Notes under the pieces: generated by a model | The model's input: the letters and a program-made list of their open reading frames with translations, nothing else | The model's database searches: none | What the model was told of the DNA's origin: nothing | Shown: one piece after another, positions 1 to 7,138 of the stretch | Position numbering within the stretch: the stretch's first letter is position 1 | How the letters are laid out: each line of letters begins with the position of its first letter | DNA from: an uncultured Johnsonella sp. | GTDB taxonomy: Bacteria > Bacillota > Clostridia > Lachnospirales > Lachnospiraceae | DNA length: 14,379 nucleotides | Assembly (NCBI GenBank): GCA_900766185.1 | Contig: CAAFUL010000061.1 | Location: 1-14,379, forward strand | Reading direction: 5' to 3' | Program-made: the position numbers and the translations under genes

Positions 1-52
1 ATAAATATATCTTATACACCACTAATCTTTTCTAACAGTAGTGTGGCGGGGG

Positions 53-249
53 ATAAAAAACTCCGTATAATTCAATCTTTTTAGCGGTTAACCCTTTTGA
101 TAAAGCGAGATACAAATTCCACAGACGAGGACTGTTTGAGCGTCAGTCCACCGTTTTTTGGTGGACAAGCGAGTTCCGCAGTCTGTGTGAATTTGTCGAA
201 GCTTTGAAAAAGGATTGCGGGTATGATTGAATTATACGGAGTTTTTTAT
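53..249. repeat. Long foldback (palindromic) element, ~197 nt
   Basis: The ends are a perfect 25-bp inverted repeat (53-77 with 225-249). Inside it, 112-126 pairs with 181-196 (8 bp plus 7 bp, one-base bulge), and at the apex GTCCACC (146-152) pairs with GGTGGAC (160-166) around a T-rich loop. Outside the core, GGCGGGG (45-51) is complementary to CCCCGCC (293-299), so the symmetry may reach about 250 nt. No ORF of note lies inside. Possible identities are a MITE-like palindromic repeat, a structured RNA, or a processing site upstream of the transporter operon. The pairing is seen directly; the identity is unknown. Confidence 0.85.
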
Positions 250-359
250 AAACTATAATCACAAACTATTATCATTGTTTATGCTGCCAACTCCCCGCCC
301 AACCATCATTGATAAGAAAGCTAGAAGTACATTACCTTATAAAATGAAAGGTAAGTAGG

Positions 360-388
360 TTGAAGTCATTTGTCTTTCAAAATGTATA
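360..388 (+). promoter_or_regulatory. Possible promoter of the first ABC operon
   Basis: TTGAAG (360-365) and TGTATA (383-388) are spaced 17 nt and lie about 75 nt before the GTG start at 465. Between the foldback element and this site, a small hairpin (TTACCTT at 332-338 with AAGGTAA at 348-354) is present but has no T-tract. The stretch 250-464 otherwise holds no gene and no riboswitch that I recognise. The AT-rich background makes chance matches easy. Confidence 0.3.
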
Positions 389-464
389 TACAAAGCCTAT
401 ATTTTATGATAAATTAAGTATTGATATATTTTTTGTTAAAAAATGATATACATAGGAGGTTATT

Positions 465-1754
465 GTGAAAAAAAGAATATTATTAAGTATTATGCTTGCA
501 GCTCTTTCACTTAGTGCATTCGGTTGTGCGGCTAAAAGCGAGACTGCCGCTCAAACGGAGGTAAGTACAGAGGCTTCCAAGGCGGATGAGAGCAGTAGTG
601 CAGCGGCTGAAAGTAACGGTGAGAGCAGTGATTTTGAAGCCTTGGTTGAGGCTGCAAGAGGTACGGAGCTTACATTTTATATGTGGGGCGGAGATGATAA
701 GTTAAATACTTGGATAGACGGATATTATGCCGACAGACTTAAAGAAAAGTATGATATCAAGCTTAAAAGAGTTGCAATGAATGTTGAAGATGTCCTAAGC
801 CAGCTTTCCGGAGAATATGCAGCCGGAGTAAAAGAAGGTGATGTGGATATGATCTGGATAAACGGAGAGAATTTTAAGACCGCAAAGGAAAATAACTTTT
901 TATACGGACCCTTTACCTCTGAACTTCCTAATTTTAAGCAGTACATCAATGCTGACGAAAAGGAAGTACAGTATGACTTCGGATTCCCTGTAGAAGGCTA
1001 TGAGGCACCTTACGGAAAGGCTCAGCTTGTTATGTATAATGACAGCGCCATAACGCCTGAAACTCCGAAAAATACAGAGGAGCTTTTAGAATTTGCTAAA
1101 AAGTACAAGGGTAAGGTAACTTATCCGGCACTTCCGGACTTTACAGGTTCAGCCTTTGTAAGAAATATTATTTACGATATCGTAGGTTATGAGCAGTTTG
1201 CCAATATGCCTGAGGATAAGGAAAAGGTAAAAGAGGCTATAGAGCCTGCTTTAGAATACTTAAGAGAGCTTAATCCTTATCTTTGGAATGAAGGAAAGAC
1301 CTTCCCTGATAAGGAGCCGACCATGAAGAATATGTATGTAGACGGAGAACTAGTTATGGGAATGTCTTATGCGGCATTCGGAGTTGCTGCCAATATAGAA
1401 GACGGCACATTTACCGATACGACAAGAAGTTTCCAGTTTGATAAGGGAACTATAGGTAATACAAACTATATAGCCATAGCGGGTAACTCAGGTAATGTTG
1501 CCGCTGCAAAGGTTGCAATCAATGAGATGATGTCTCCGGAGGTACAGGCGGAAAGATATAAGACACTCCGTACTATTCCGGTAGTAGACTACAGCAAATT
1601 AAGTGATGAGCAAAAGAAGACATTTGATGATGTTGATATAGGTAAAGGTGTTATAACTCAGGATGAGCTTTTATCAAAAAGACTCCCTGAAATGCCTGCA
1701 GGTCTGGTTCCTATAATAGAAGAAATCTGGGCTGAAGAAGTAGTGGGAAAATAA
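465..1754 (+). CDS. ABC transporter substrate-binding lipoprotein, YnjB family
   Basis: This is the extracytoplasmic solute receptor of an ABC importer. Residues 1-20 form a signal peptide and C21 (in AFGC) is the likely lipidated cysteine, followed by a Ser/Ala/Glu-rich linker to about residue 55. The mature domain resembles E. coli YnjB: it has the YMWGGD strand near residue 72 and the MIWINGENFKT segment near residue 128. The length (429 aa) fits the family. The start is GTG, with AGGAGG at 454-459, 5 nt upstream. It leads a tight operon with two permeases and an ATPase (1-nt gap to the next gene). The substrate of YnjB proteins is not established, and nothing in the sequence fixes it. Confidence 0.88.
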   Translation: MKKRILLSIMLAALSLSAFGCAAKSETAAQTEVSTEASKADESSSAAAESNGESSDFEALVEAARGTELTFYMWGGDDKLNTWIDGYYADRLKEKYDIKLKRVAMNVEDVLSQLSGEYAAGVKEGDVDMIWINGENFKTAKENNFLYGPFTSELPNFKQYINADEKEVQYDFGFPVEGYEAPYGKAQLVMYNDSAITPETPKNTEELLEFAKKYKGKVTYPALPDFTGSAFVRNIIYDIVGYEQFANMPEDKEKVKEAIEPALEYLRELNPYLWNEGKTFPDKEPTMKNMYVDGELVMGMSYAAFGVAANIEDGTFTDTTRSFQFDKGTIGNTNYIAIAGNSGNVAAAKVAINEMMSPEVQAERYKTLRTIPVVDYSKLSDEQKKTFDDVDIGKGVITQDELLSKRLPEMPAGLVPIIEEIWAEEVVGK

Positions 1755-1755
1755 T

Positions 1756-2613
1756 ATGAAATATATAAAGCCCTATTTATTATTATTACCTCAAATCTTT
1801 GTAGGGATAATATTTTTAGTAGGCATAGGAATCGGAATCACACAAAGTTTTGGTGTGGTTCCGGTTTTTAATTTATATAAGCCTACTTTCAAGTACTATA
1901 CTGAAATATTTATGCGAAAGGACACTATTGATTCTATTTTTTACAGTCTTAAAGTAGCCTTTGTATCCTCGTTTATTTCCGTAATACTGGGAATATTGAT
2001 CTGCTTTTGCATGGTGTATACCGGAAAAGATAAGGGATTTATGCTAAGTGTAACCAAGATACCTATACTCGTACCTCATGTAATAGTGGCACTTATGCTT
2101 GTAAATATTATTTCACAAAACGGTCTGCTTGCAAGAATTCTTTATCAATTAGGATTTATAAAAGAACAAAGTGATTTTCCCTTGATTATTTTTGATAAGG
2201 CAGGTGTCGGAGTAATATTGGCATATCTTTGGAAGGAAGTTCCCTTTGTGATTTATTTTATAATAAGTTTAATGTCTGCGGTAAGTTCTAAACTCGCAGA
2301 GGCGGCGGTAAACTTAGGTGCCGGCAGGGTAGAGGCTTTTTTTAAGATTACTTTACCGCTTTGTTATAACACAATAATAAGTGCATTTTTGATAATCTTT
2401 GCCTATTCTTTGGGCGCATACGAACTGCCGCTTTTAATGGGTGCTACCGTACCTAAGGCACTGCCTATAATGGCTTATATAGAATTTCAAAAGCCTGATC
2501 TTAGGTTAAGACCTTATGCCATGGCATACAACGGGATACTTATAGTTATTTCCATGTTTGCGGCAATTATTTATTTTATATTGCTTAAAAAGACTGCTAA
2601 GGAGGCAAAATAA
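1756..2613 (+). CDS. ABC transporter permease, first YnjC-like subunit
   Basis: This is an integral membrane subunit forming one half of the translocation channel. Hydrophobic segments lie at about residues 8-30, 64-88, 102-120, 150-175, 205-228 and 258-277, giving six predicted helices. The EAA coupling loop that contacts the ATPase is visible as EAAVNLG (182-188) with its trailing ITLP at 198-201. Length is 285 aa. The gene starts one base after the stop of the binding protein, without a strong Shine-Dalgarno sequence, which suggests translational coupling. In E. coli, YnjC is a single fused permease; here the two halves are separate genes, this one matching the first. Confidence 0.87.
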   Translation: MKYIKPYLLLLPQIFVGIIFLVGIGIGITQSFGVVPVFNLYKPTFKYYTEIFMRKDTIDSIFYSLKVAFVSSFISVILGILICFCMVYTGKDKGFMLSVTKIPILVPHVIVALMLVNIISQNGLLARILYQLGFIKEQSDFPLIIFDKAGVGVILAYLWKEVPFVIYFIISLMSAVSSKLAEAAVNLGAGRVEAFFKITLPLCYNTIISAFLIIFAYSLGAYELPLLMGATVPKALPIMAYIEFQKPDLRLRPYAMAYNGILIVISMFAAIIYFILLKKTAKEAK

Positions 2614-2614
2614 T

Positions 2615-3421
2615 ATGAGCAAAAACTTAGCAAAAAAACTTATAATATACCTTTTTGCCTTTGTAATAATATTTCCCATATTGACTTTATTTGTATGGAT
2701 TTTTACGGAAAGGTATGTTTGGCCCGATGTGTTTCCAAAGCACCTCTCATTAAGAGCCTTTAACAGCATAGTAATAAAAAGTGATGACCTGACAAAGACA
2801 TTTGCGGTAAGTATATTAATATCTACAGTGGTTTCTTTGGTCTGTGTAACTATTGCCGTACTAAGTGCAAGAGCCATGTGCTTTTTTGAGTTTAAGGGCA
2901 AGGCTTTTATGTCCTTTGTCATGCTTGCTCCATTTTTAGTGCCGACTACGGTTTTCGGTATGGGTGTGCAGATCTTGCTTTTGCGAATGGGACTTGGAGG
3001 TACACTTAGCGGTGTAATTCTTTGCCATATAATTTATTCCCTGCCCTATGCCAATAAACTTTTGGAAGAGGGAACTAAGGCTCTTGGCAAGGGGCTTGAA
3101 GAGCAGGCAAGAGTGCTTGGTGCAAGACCTGTCTTTGCGTTTTTTTGTATAACCTTGCCGAATTTACTGCCTACGGTTCTTTCAGCCTTTACCATGTCCT
3201 ATATTATTTCAATAAGTCAGTATTTTCTTACACTGATCATAGGAGGGGGCAATATAAAGACTTTCTCGGTGGTTATGGTGCCTTATATGCAAAGCGGAGA
3301 AAGAAACTTTGCCAGTATATATGCAGTGATATTTTTAGGCATCACCGTAATAGTATTTTTTATATTTGAGGCTTTGGCAAAGGCGGTAAGCAAGGGAAAT
3401 AAGGTAGAATATTTTAATTGA
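2615..3421 (+). CDS. ABC transporter permease, second YnjC-like subunit
   Basis: This is the second channel-forming subunit of the importer. Start ATG 2615 was chosen because AAGGAGG (2599-2605) sits 9 nt upstream; a longer in-frame reading from 2558 overlaps the previous gene and has no ribosome site. Length is 268 aa with about six hydrophobic segments, the first at 9-30 and the last at 233-253. The EAA-like coupling loop is EEQARVLG (162-169) followed by ITLP (179-182). The sequence PFLVPTTVFGMG near residue 106 is typical of iron/spermidine/thiamine-type importer permeases. It begins 1 nt after the preceding stop. Confidence 0.87.
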   Translation: MSKNLAKKLIIYLFAFVIIFPILTLFVWIFTERYVWPDVFPKHLSLRAFNSIVIKSDDLTKTFAVSILISTVVSLVCVTIAVLSARAMCFFEFKGKAFMSFVMLAPFLVPTTVFGMGVQILLLRMGLGGTLSGVILCHIIYSLPYANKLLEEGTKALGKGLEEQARVLGARPVFAFFCITLPNLLPTVLSAFTMSYIISISQYFLTLIIGGGNIKTFSVVMVPYMQSGERNFASIYAVIFLGITVIVFFIFEALAKAVSKGNKVEYFN

Positions 3422-3436
3422 TTGGAATGATAAATT

Positions 3437-4456
3437 ATGAGTTTAAGCATAAGGGGCTTAAATGTAAGCCTTTCTAAAAATCATATATTAAAGGACATAA
3501 ATCTTGACATTAAGAGTGGAGGGTTCGTGTCCATACTTGGTAACAGCGGTTGCGGAAAGACCACTCTTATAAAAAGTATAGCCGGTCTTGTAGATATAAG
3601 CTCAGGCAGCATCAGTATAGATGAAAATGACATCTCAGGTTTAAGCCCTGAAAAAAGAAAGACTGTGATAGTTTTTCAAGACCTTAGGCTCTTTCCGCAT
3701 ATGAATGTAGAGCAAAACATTGCATTTTCCATGAAACTTCAAAAAATGGATAAAAAAGATATAGAAGAAAGGGTCAAGGTTTTACTTGAGCAGGTCAGGC
3801 TCTCAGGCTTTGAAAAAAGGAAAATATCACAGCTTTCAGGAGGTCAGATGCAAAGAGTGGCTCTGGCAAGGGCGCTTGGAGCCAATCCCAAGTTACTGTT
3901 ACTTGATGAGCCTTTTTCGGGGCTTGATGAAAGTCTGAGAAAGGACATGGGAAACCTTGTAAAGAGACTGCACAAGGAAAATAAGATAACTACGATTATG
4001 ATTACCCATGATAAGGAAGAGGCTATGAAGTTTTCCGATAAGGTGGCACTGATGAAAGAAGGCACTATATTGCAATACGCCACTCCTCTTGATATTTTTT
4101 CAAGACCAAAGAGCAAGGAAGTTGCACAGTTTATGGGCGAGCTTAACTACTTTGACGGAGAGGTAAAGGACGGAAAGTTTACAAGCGAGATAATAAGTTT
4201 TAATACAGATAAAGCTGAGGGTAAGTACAGTCTTATGCTAAGACCGGGAGGGCTTTCGGTAAGCTCAAAATCGGATGAGGGTTATCTTATAAAAGAGACG
4301 GTTTATACGGGAGAGTTTGTAAGTCTGCTGCTTGAAAGGGATAAGGAATATCTTGTAAGGCTTGCGTATAAAGAGTTTAAGAGCCTTGAGCTTAAAGCAG
4401 GTGATTATGTAAAAATCAAGGTCAATGAGGAGGTATTTGAACCGGTGCTTTTGTAA
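3437..4456 (+). CDS. ABC transporter ATP-binding protein with C-terminal regulatory-like domain
   Basis: This cytoplasmic ATPase powers the importer. It shows Walker A GNSGCGKT (35-42), the Q-loop around Q81, signature LSGGQMQR (133-140), Walker B LLLLDEP (153-159), D-loop GLD (162-164) and the switch histidine H191. The nucleotide-binding domain ends near residue 230. About 110 more residues follow, including MLRPGG, which look like the TOBE domain of CysA/PotA/FbpC ATPases. E. coli YnjD (about 217 aa) lacks such an extension, so this subunit is closer in layout to iron/sulfate/polyamine importers. It lies 15 nt after the permease gene and has only a weak Shine-Dalgarno sequence (GGAA at 3424-3427). 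It is the last gene of the operon. Confidence 0.92.
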   Translation: MSLSIRGLNVSLSKNHILKDINLDIKSGGFVSILGNSGCGKTTLIKSIAGLVDISSGSISIDENDISGLSPEKRKTVIVFQDLRLFPHMNVEQNIAFSMKLQKMDKKDIEERVKVLLEQVRLSGFEKRKISQLSGGQMQRVALARALGANPKLLLLDEPFSGLDESLRKDMGNLVKRLHKENKITTIMITHDKEEAMKFSDKVALMKEGTILQYATPLDIFSRPKSKEVAQFMGELNYFDGEVKDGKFTSEIISFNTDKAEGKYSLMLRPGGLSVSSKSDEGYLIKETVYTGEFVSLLLERDKEYLVRLAYKEFKSLELKAGDYVKIKVNEEVFEPVLL

Positions 4457-4478
4457 GCTTGTTTTTTTATAGCACAGC

Positions 4479-4645
4479 TATTGAGGTTATTATAAAACTG
4501 ATTGTAATATAAATGTATGCTTTAATTTGAAACCTCAATAATTAAATCCCATACCTCTTGAAATATAGGGGTATGGGATTGACAGTTTCTAAACTTAAAA
4601 TTGTATATTCCGGCTCGCTAATCATTTTAGAAGCTGTAGCCGGAA
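4479..4645. repeat. Three consecutive hairpins in the spacer after the ABC operon
   Basis: Three separate perfect inverted repeats follow one another: TATTGAGGTT (4479-4488) with 4531-4540, AATCCCATACC (4545-4555) with GGTATGGGATT (4570-4580), and TTCCGGCT (4608-4615) with AGCCGGAA (4638-4645). The second is the strongest and may act as the operon's transcript end, but no clear T-tract follows any of them, so I do not call a standard terminator. They lie before the promoter of the next gene and would therefore belong to the transporter transcript. Confidence 0.5.
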
Positions 4646-4695
4646 CTGATAAATTAAATGTAGTGTTTGTCAAAGATAAAGTCTTTTTACTAAGA

Positions 4696-4725
4696 TTGTA
4701 CTTTTTTGGGAGAAGAAAGTATAAT
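4696..4725 (+). promoter_or_regulatory. Promoter of the nucleoside hydrolase-like gene
   Basis: TTGTAC (4696-4701) and a consensus TATAAT (4720-4725) are 18 nt apart. Transcription would start near 4732, just before the ribosome site TGGAGG (4735-4740) of the ATG at 4748, giving a very short leader. This placement also rules out an upstream TTG start at 4706. Confidence 0.6.
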
Positions 4726-4747
4726 GCTCTTTAATGGAGGTTTGCGT

Positions 4748-5620
4748 ATGAAAAGAAAGATGATATATGATTGTGACAATACTATAGGAATAGAAGGCTG
4801 TGATGTGGATGACGGGCTTAGTTTGCTTTTTTTATTAGCCTGTGAGGAAGCTGATCTGCTTGGAGTTACTAATTGTTTTGGCAATAATGAAACTGAAAGG
4901 GTATATGAGAATACCCTTAAGTTTGTAAAGGAACTTTCAAGAACTGACATCCGAGTGTATAAAGGAGGGCTTACTCCACTTGATTATGAGTCCGAGGCTT
5001 CAAGGTATATAGCCGATATGGCAAAGCTTTATAAGGGGGAGCTTGAGATACTGGCTACAGGCTCACTTACCAATATAGCCGGTGCTTATAAGTATGATAA
5101 GGACTTTTATAAGAATGTAAAGGCTATATATCTAATGGGGGGAATTACTGAAGATTTGATATTCGAGAAGAAGAAAATGGACGAGCTTAACTTTTCTATA
5201 GACTATAATTCCTCTTATGAAGTACTTACCAATATGCAAAGGGTGAATATCCTAAGCGGAAATAATTGCCTAAGTGTACTTTTTGAACTTAAGGAGTACA
5301 GAGAGAGGCTTAAACAGTCGGGAGATATAGGAAATTATATACTTAATAAGACTGCATATTGGTTTGATTATAATGAAGATGTATACGGTATACATGGGTT
5401 TTATAACTGGGATGTAACCGCTGCCTGTTATATGTTTTATCCTGAACTTTTTGAAGATGATGTAAGAGAGTATAAACTTTCCAAGGAGGATCTAAAGAGA
5501 GGATATTTGCAGCTAAGTACAAAGGAAGATTATAATGCAGTGCTTAATTTGCCGAGGGTAAAGGATAAGGAGGGATTTAAGGAAAGAGTGTACGGTAATT
5601 GGGAAAGGGTTAAGTTATAA
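4748..5620 (+). CDS. Nucleoside hydrolase-like protein (IUNH superfamily)
   Basis: This is a likely cytoplasmic hydrolase of the N-glycosidic bond of nucleosides or related ribosides. Family hallmarks seen: an Asp-rich N-terminal loop (D8, D10, D19, D21, D22), ATGSLTNIA (103-111), LMGG (129-132) and ELNFSID (146-152). A C-terminal NWDVTAA (220-226) sits where the family normally has the HD metal/substrate motif. The loop is longer than the usual DxDxGxDD, because extra residues separate DCD from DVDDG, and W221 replaces the common histidine. It therefore belongs to a divergent branch whose substrate I cannot name. ATG 4748 has TGGAGG 7 nt upstream (290 aa, near the family size of about 310). 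It is monocistronic: it has its own promoter and a terminator directly after. Confidence 0.85.
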   Translation: MKRKMIYDCDNTIGIEGCDVDDGLSLLFLLACEEADLLGVTNCFGNNETERVYENTLKFVKELSRTDIRVYKGGLTPLDYESEASRYIADMAKLYKGELEILATGSLTNIAGAYKYDKDFYKNVKAIYLMGGITEDLIFEKKKMDELNFSIDYNSSYEVLTNMQRVNILSGNNCLSVLFELKEYRERLKQSGDIGNYILNKTAYWFDYNEDVYGIHGFYNWDVTAACYMFYPELFEDDVREYKLSKEDLKRGYLQLSTKEDYNAVLNLPRVKDKEGFKERVYGNWERVKL

Positions 5621-5641
5621 CTTAAACAAATAGCATATTTG

Positions 5642-5680
5642 CCGATTTTATCAGCTATAACTGATAAAATCGGTTTTTTA
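5642..5680 (+). terminator. Intrinsic terminator after the nucleoside hydrolase-like gene
   Basis: A perfect 13-bp stem (CCGATTTTATCAG at 5642-5654 with 5661-5673) encloses a 6-nt loop (CTATAA). It is followed by TTTTTTA at 5674-5680. It lies 21 nt after the stop codon. Confidence 0.93.
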
Positions 5681-5683
5681 TTA

Positions 5684-5712
5684 TTGTTTATCAGATATAG
5701 ATGTGTTATAGT
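5684..5712 (+). promoter_or_regulatory. Promoter of the AAA ATPase gene
   Basis: TTGTTT (5684-5689) and TATAGT (5707-5712) are exactly 17 nt apart and lie immediately after the terminator. The leader would be about 28 nt, containing AAGGAGG (5731-5737). Confidence 0.55.
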
Positions 5713-5746
5713 TGTTGTTAAATGATAGGAAAGGAGGCTATTGTCT

Positions 5747-6961
5747 ATGATTAAGCGAGAATTATATATGCATCGCATCCGTCCCTTTATCGGTTCCGAG
5801 CTTATTAAGGTCATAACAGGTATACGCCGTAGCGGCAAGTCTGTTATGTTGGAGCTAATTAAAAATGAACTGATTGAGTCGGGAGTAAATCAGTCTCAAT
5901 TTATTTCCATAAATTTTGAGAATATGAGCTATAGTCATTTGCAAAGTGCAAGAGTTTTGCATGATGAGATTATTAAACGGGCTGCTGATATACAGGGTAA
6001 GATATATCTTTTTTTTGATGAAATTCAAGAGGTTGAGGAGTGGGAAAAGTGTATTAATTCACTGCGTGTAAGTTTGGATTGTGATATTTATATAAGCGGA
6101 TCCAATGCTAAATTATTATCGGGAGAACTTGCTACTTATCTGGCAGGAAGATATGTTGAGTTTGTTATATACCCTTTTTCTTTCGCAGAATTTATATCTA
6201 TATATAAAAAAGAAATGTCGGATGAAATGCTAAGAACTTATTTCCAAACCTATCTTACATTCGGAGGTATGCCATACCTTAGCAATATTAGGTATGAAGA
6301 AGAGCCGACAAGACAATATTTGACGGATATTTTTAATTCGGTTTTGCTTAAGGACATTATAAAGAGGAACAAGATCAGAGATATAGATCTTTTGGAAAGA
6401 ATTATTACATATATTATTGCAAATGTAGGAAGTACCTTTTCTGCAAACTCTATTGCCAAGTTTTTTAAGAATGAGCAACGCAAAGTTGCAGTTGAAACAA
6501 TCGTAAATTATATCAATTATTGTTGTGATGCATTTTTATTTTATCAAGTAAAGCGTCAGGATTTACAGGGCAAGCAAATTCTCAGCTTTAATGAAAAATA
6601 CTATATTGTCGACCATGGTATACGAGAGGCTGTCTTTGGTGGAAATACAAGAGATATTAACCTTGTTCTTGAAAATATTGTTTTTATGGAATTGCTTAGA
6701 AGAGGTTATGAGGTAAGAGTGGGAAAGGAGAAAGATAAGGAAGTTGATTTTGTGTGTAAAAAAAGAGGCGAAAAACTTTATATTCAAGTAAGTTATCTGC
6801 TTGCCTCACAGGAGACAATAGACAGAGAATTTGATGTATATAAGGAAATTAATGATAACTACCCCAAATATGTAGTTTCTATGGATGATTTTGATATGAG
6901 CAGAGACGGTATCAAACATAAGAATGTAAGAGATTTTCTTTTAATGCAAGAGTGGGGATGA
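5747..6961 (+). CDS. AAA_14 / DUF4143 ATPase of unknown function
   Basis: This belongs to a widespread family of predicted ATPases without a settled role. Numbering is from ATG 5747, which is preferred over TTG 5741 because AAGGAGG (5731-5737) is 9 nt from the ATG but only 3 nt from the TTG. Walker A is GIRRSGKS (25-32), Walker B is YLFFDEIQ (87-94), and ISGSNAKLLSGE (115-126) is the sensor-like strand. A winged-helix-like middle region follows. The C-terminal DUF4143 part has E309, EVDF (332-335) and YIQV (345-348), spaced like a PD-(D/E)XK nuclease fold. However, the expected ExK is IQV, so nuclease activity is doubtful. Length is 404 aa, with no membrane segment or signal. It is a single-gene unit and its neighbours give no clue to its job. 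Confidence 0.9.
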   Translation: MIKRELYMHRIRPFIGSELIKVITGIRRSGKSVMLELIKNELIESGVNQSQFISINFENMSYSHLQSARVLHDEIIKRAADIQGKIYLFFDEIQEVEEWEKCINSLRVSLDCDIYISGSNAKLLSGELATYLAGRYVEFVIYPFSFAEFISIYKKEMSDEMLRTYFQTYLTFGGMPYLSNIRYEEEPTRQYLTDIFNSVLLKDIIKRNKIRDIDLLERIITYIIANVGSTFSANSIAKFFKNEQRKVAVETIVNYINYCCDAFLFYQVKRQDLQGKQILSFNEKYYIVDHGIREAVFGGNTRDINLVLENIVFMELLRRGYEVRVGKEKDKEVDFVCKKRGEKLYIQVSYLLASQETIDREFDVYKEINDNYPKYVVSMDDFDMSRDGIKHKNVRDFLLMQEWG

Positions 6962-6986
6962 TGTAACAATAATGGTTTGTCTATTA

Positions 6987-7138
6987 CATAAACTGTTATA
7001 AACATATCTTGTCTTGGACATGCTCCCGCTAACTAAAGTCTCGCAGCGGTACTAAGCTTTATCTTCACCTGACGGCTTGATAAAGCAAGTACCGGTGTTC
7101 TCAGATTGTCCTTTGGCAAGATAGTTTAACGGTTTATG
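6987..7138. repeat. Foldback element between converging genes, ~152 nt
   Basis: The outer arms (6987-7011 and 7117-7138) are an imperfect inverted repeat beginning CATAAAC and ending with its near-complement. GGACA (7016-7020) pairs with TGTCC (7107-7111). The centre is CGGTACT (7047-7053) with AGTACCG (7088-7094), and GCTTTATC (7056-7063) with GATAAAGC (7079-7086). The right end overlaps the last codons and stop of the - strand ATPase gene (stop at 7134-7136). It could terminate or insulate transcription from both sides, or be a MITE-like insertion. No flanking T-run typical of an intrinsic terminator is seen. Confidence 0.8.

Noticed and set aside
421..449. Promoter-like TTGATA with TGATAT 17 nt downstream, before the first gene
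   Set aside because: Transcription would begin within or next to the ribosome binding site at 454-459, leaving almost no leader.
2506..2922. Reverse-strand reading frame of 138 codons across the two permease genes
   Set aside because: It is fully covered by two well-supported + strand permease genes with EAA motifs and has no recognisable domain.
4706..4747. Longer N-terminus of the nucleoside hydrolase-like protein from a TTG at 4706
   Set aside because: The TTG has no ribosome site and lies between the -35 and -10 boxes of a good promoter. ATG 4748 has TGGAGG at correct spacing, and the protein aligns with the family from there.
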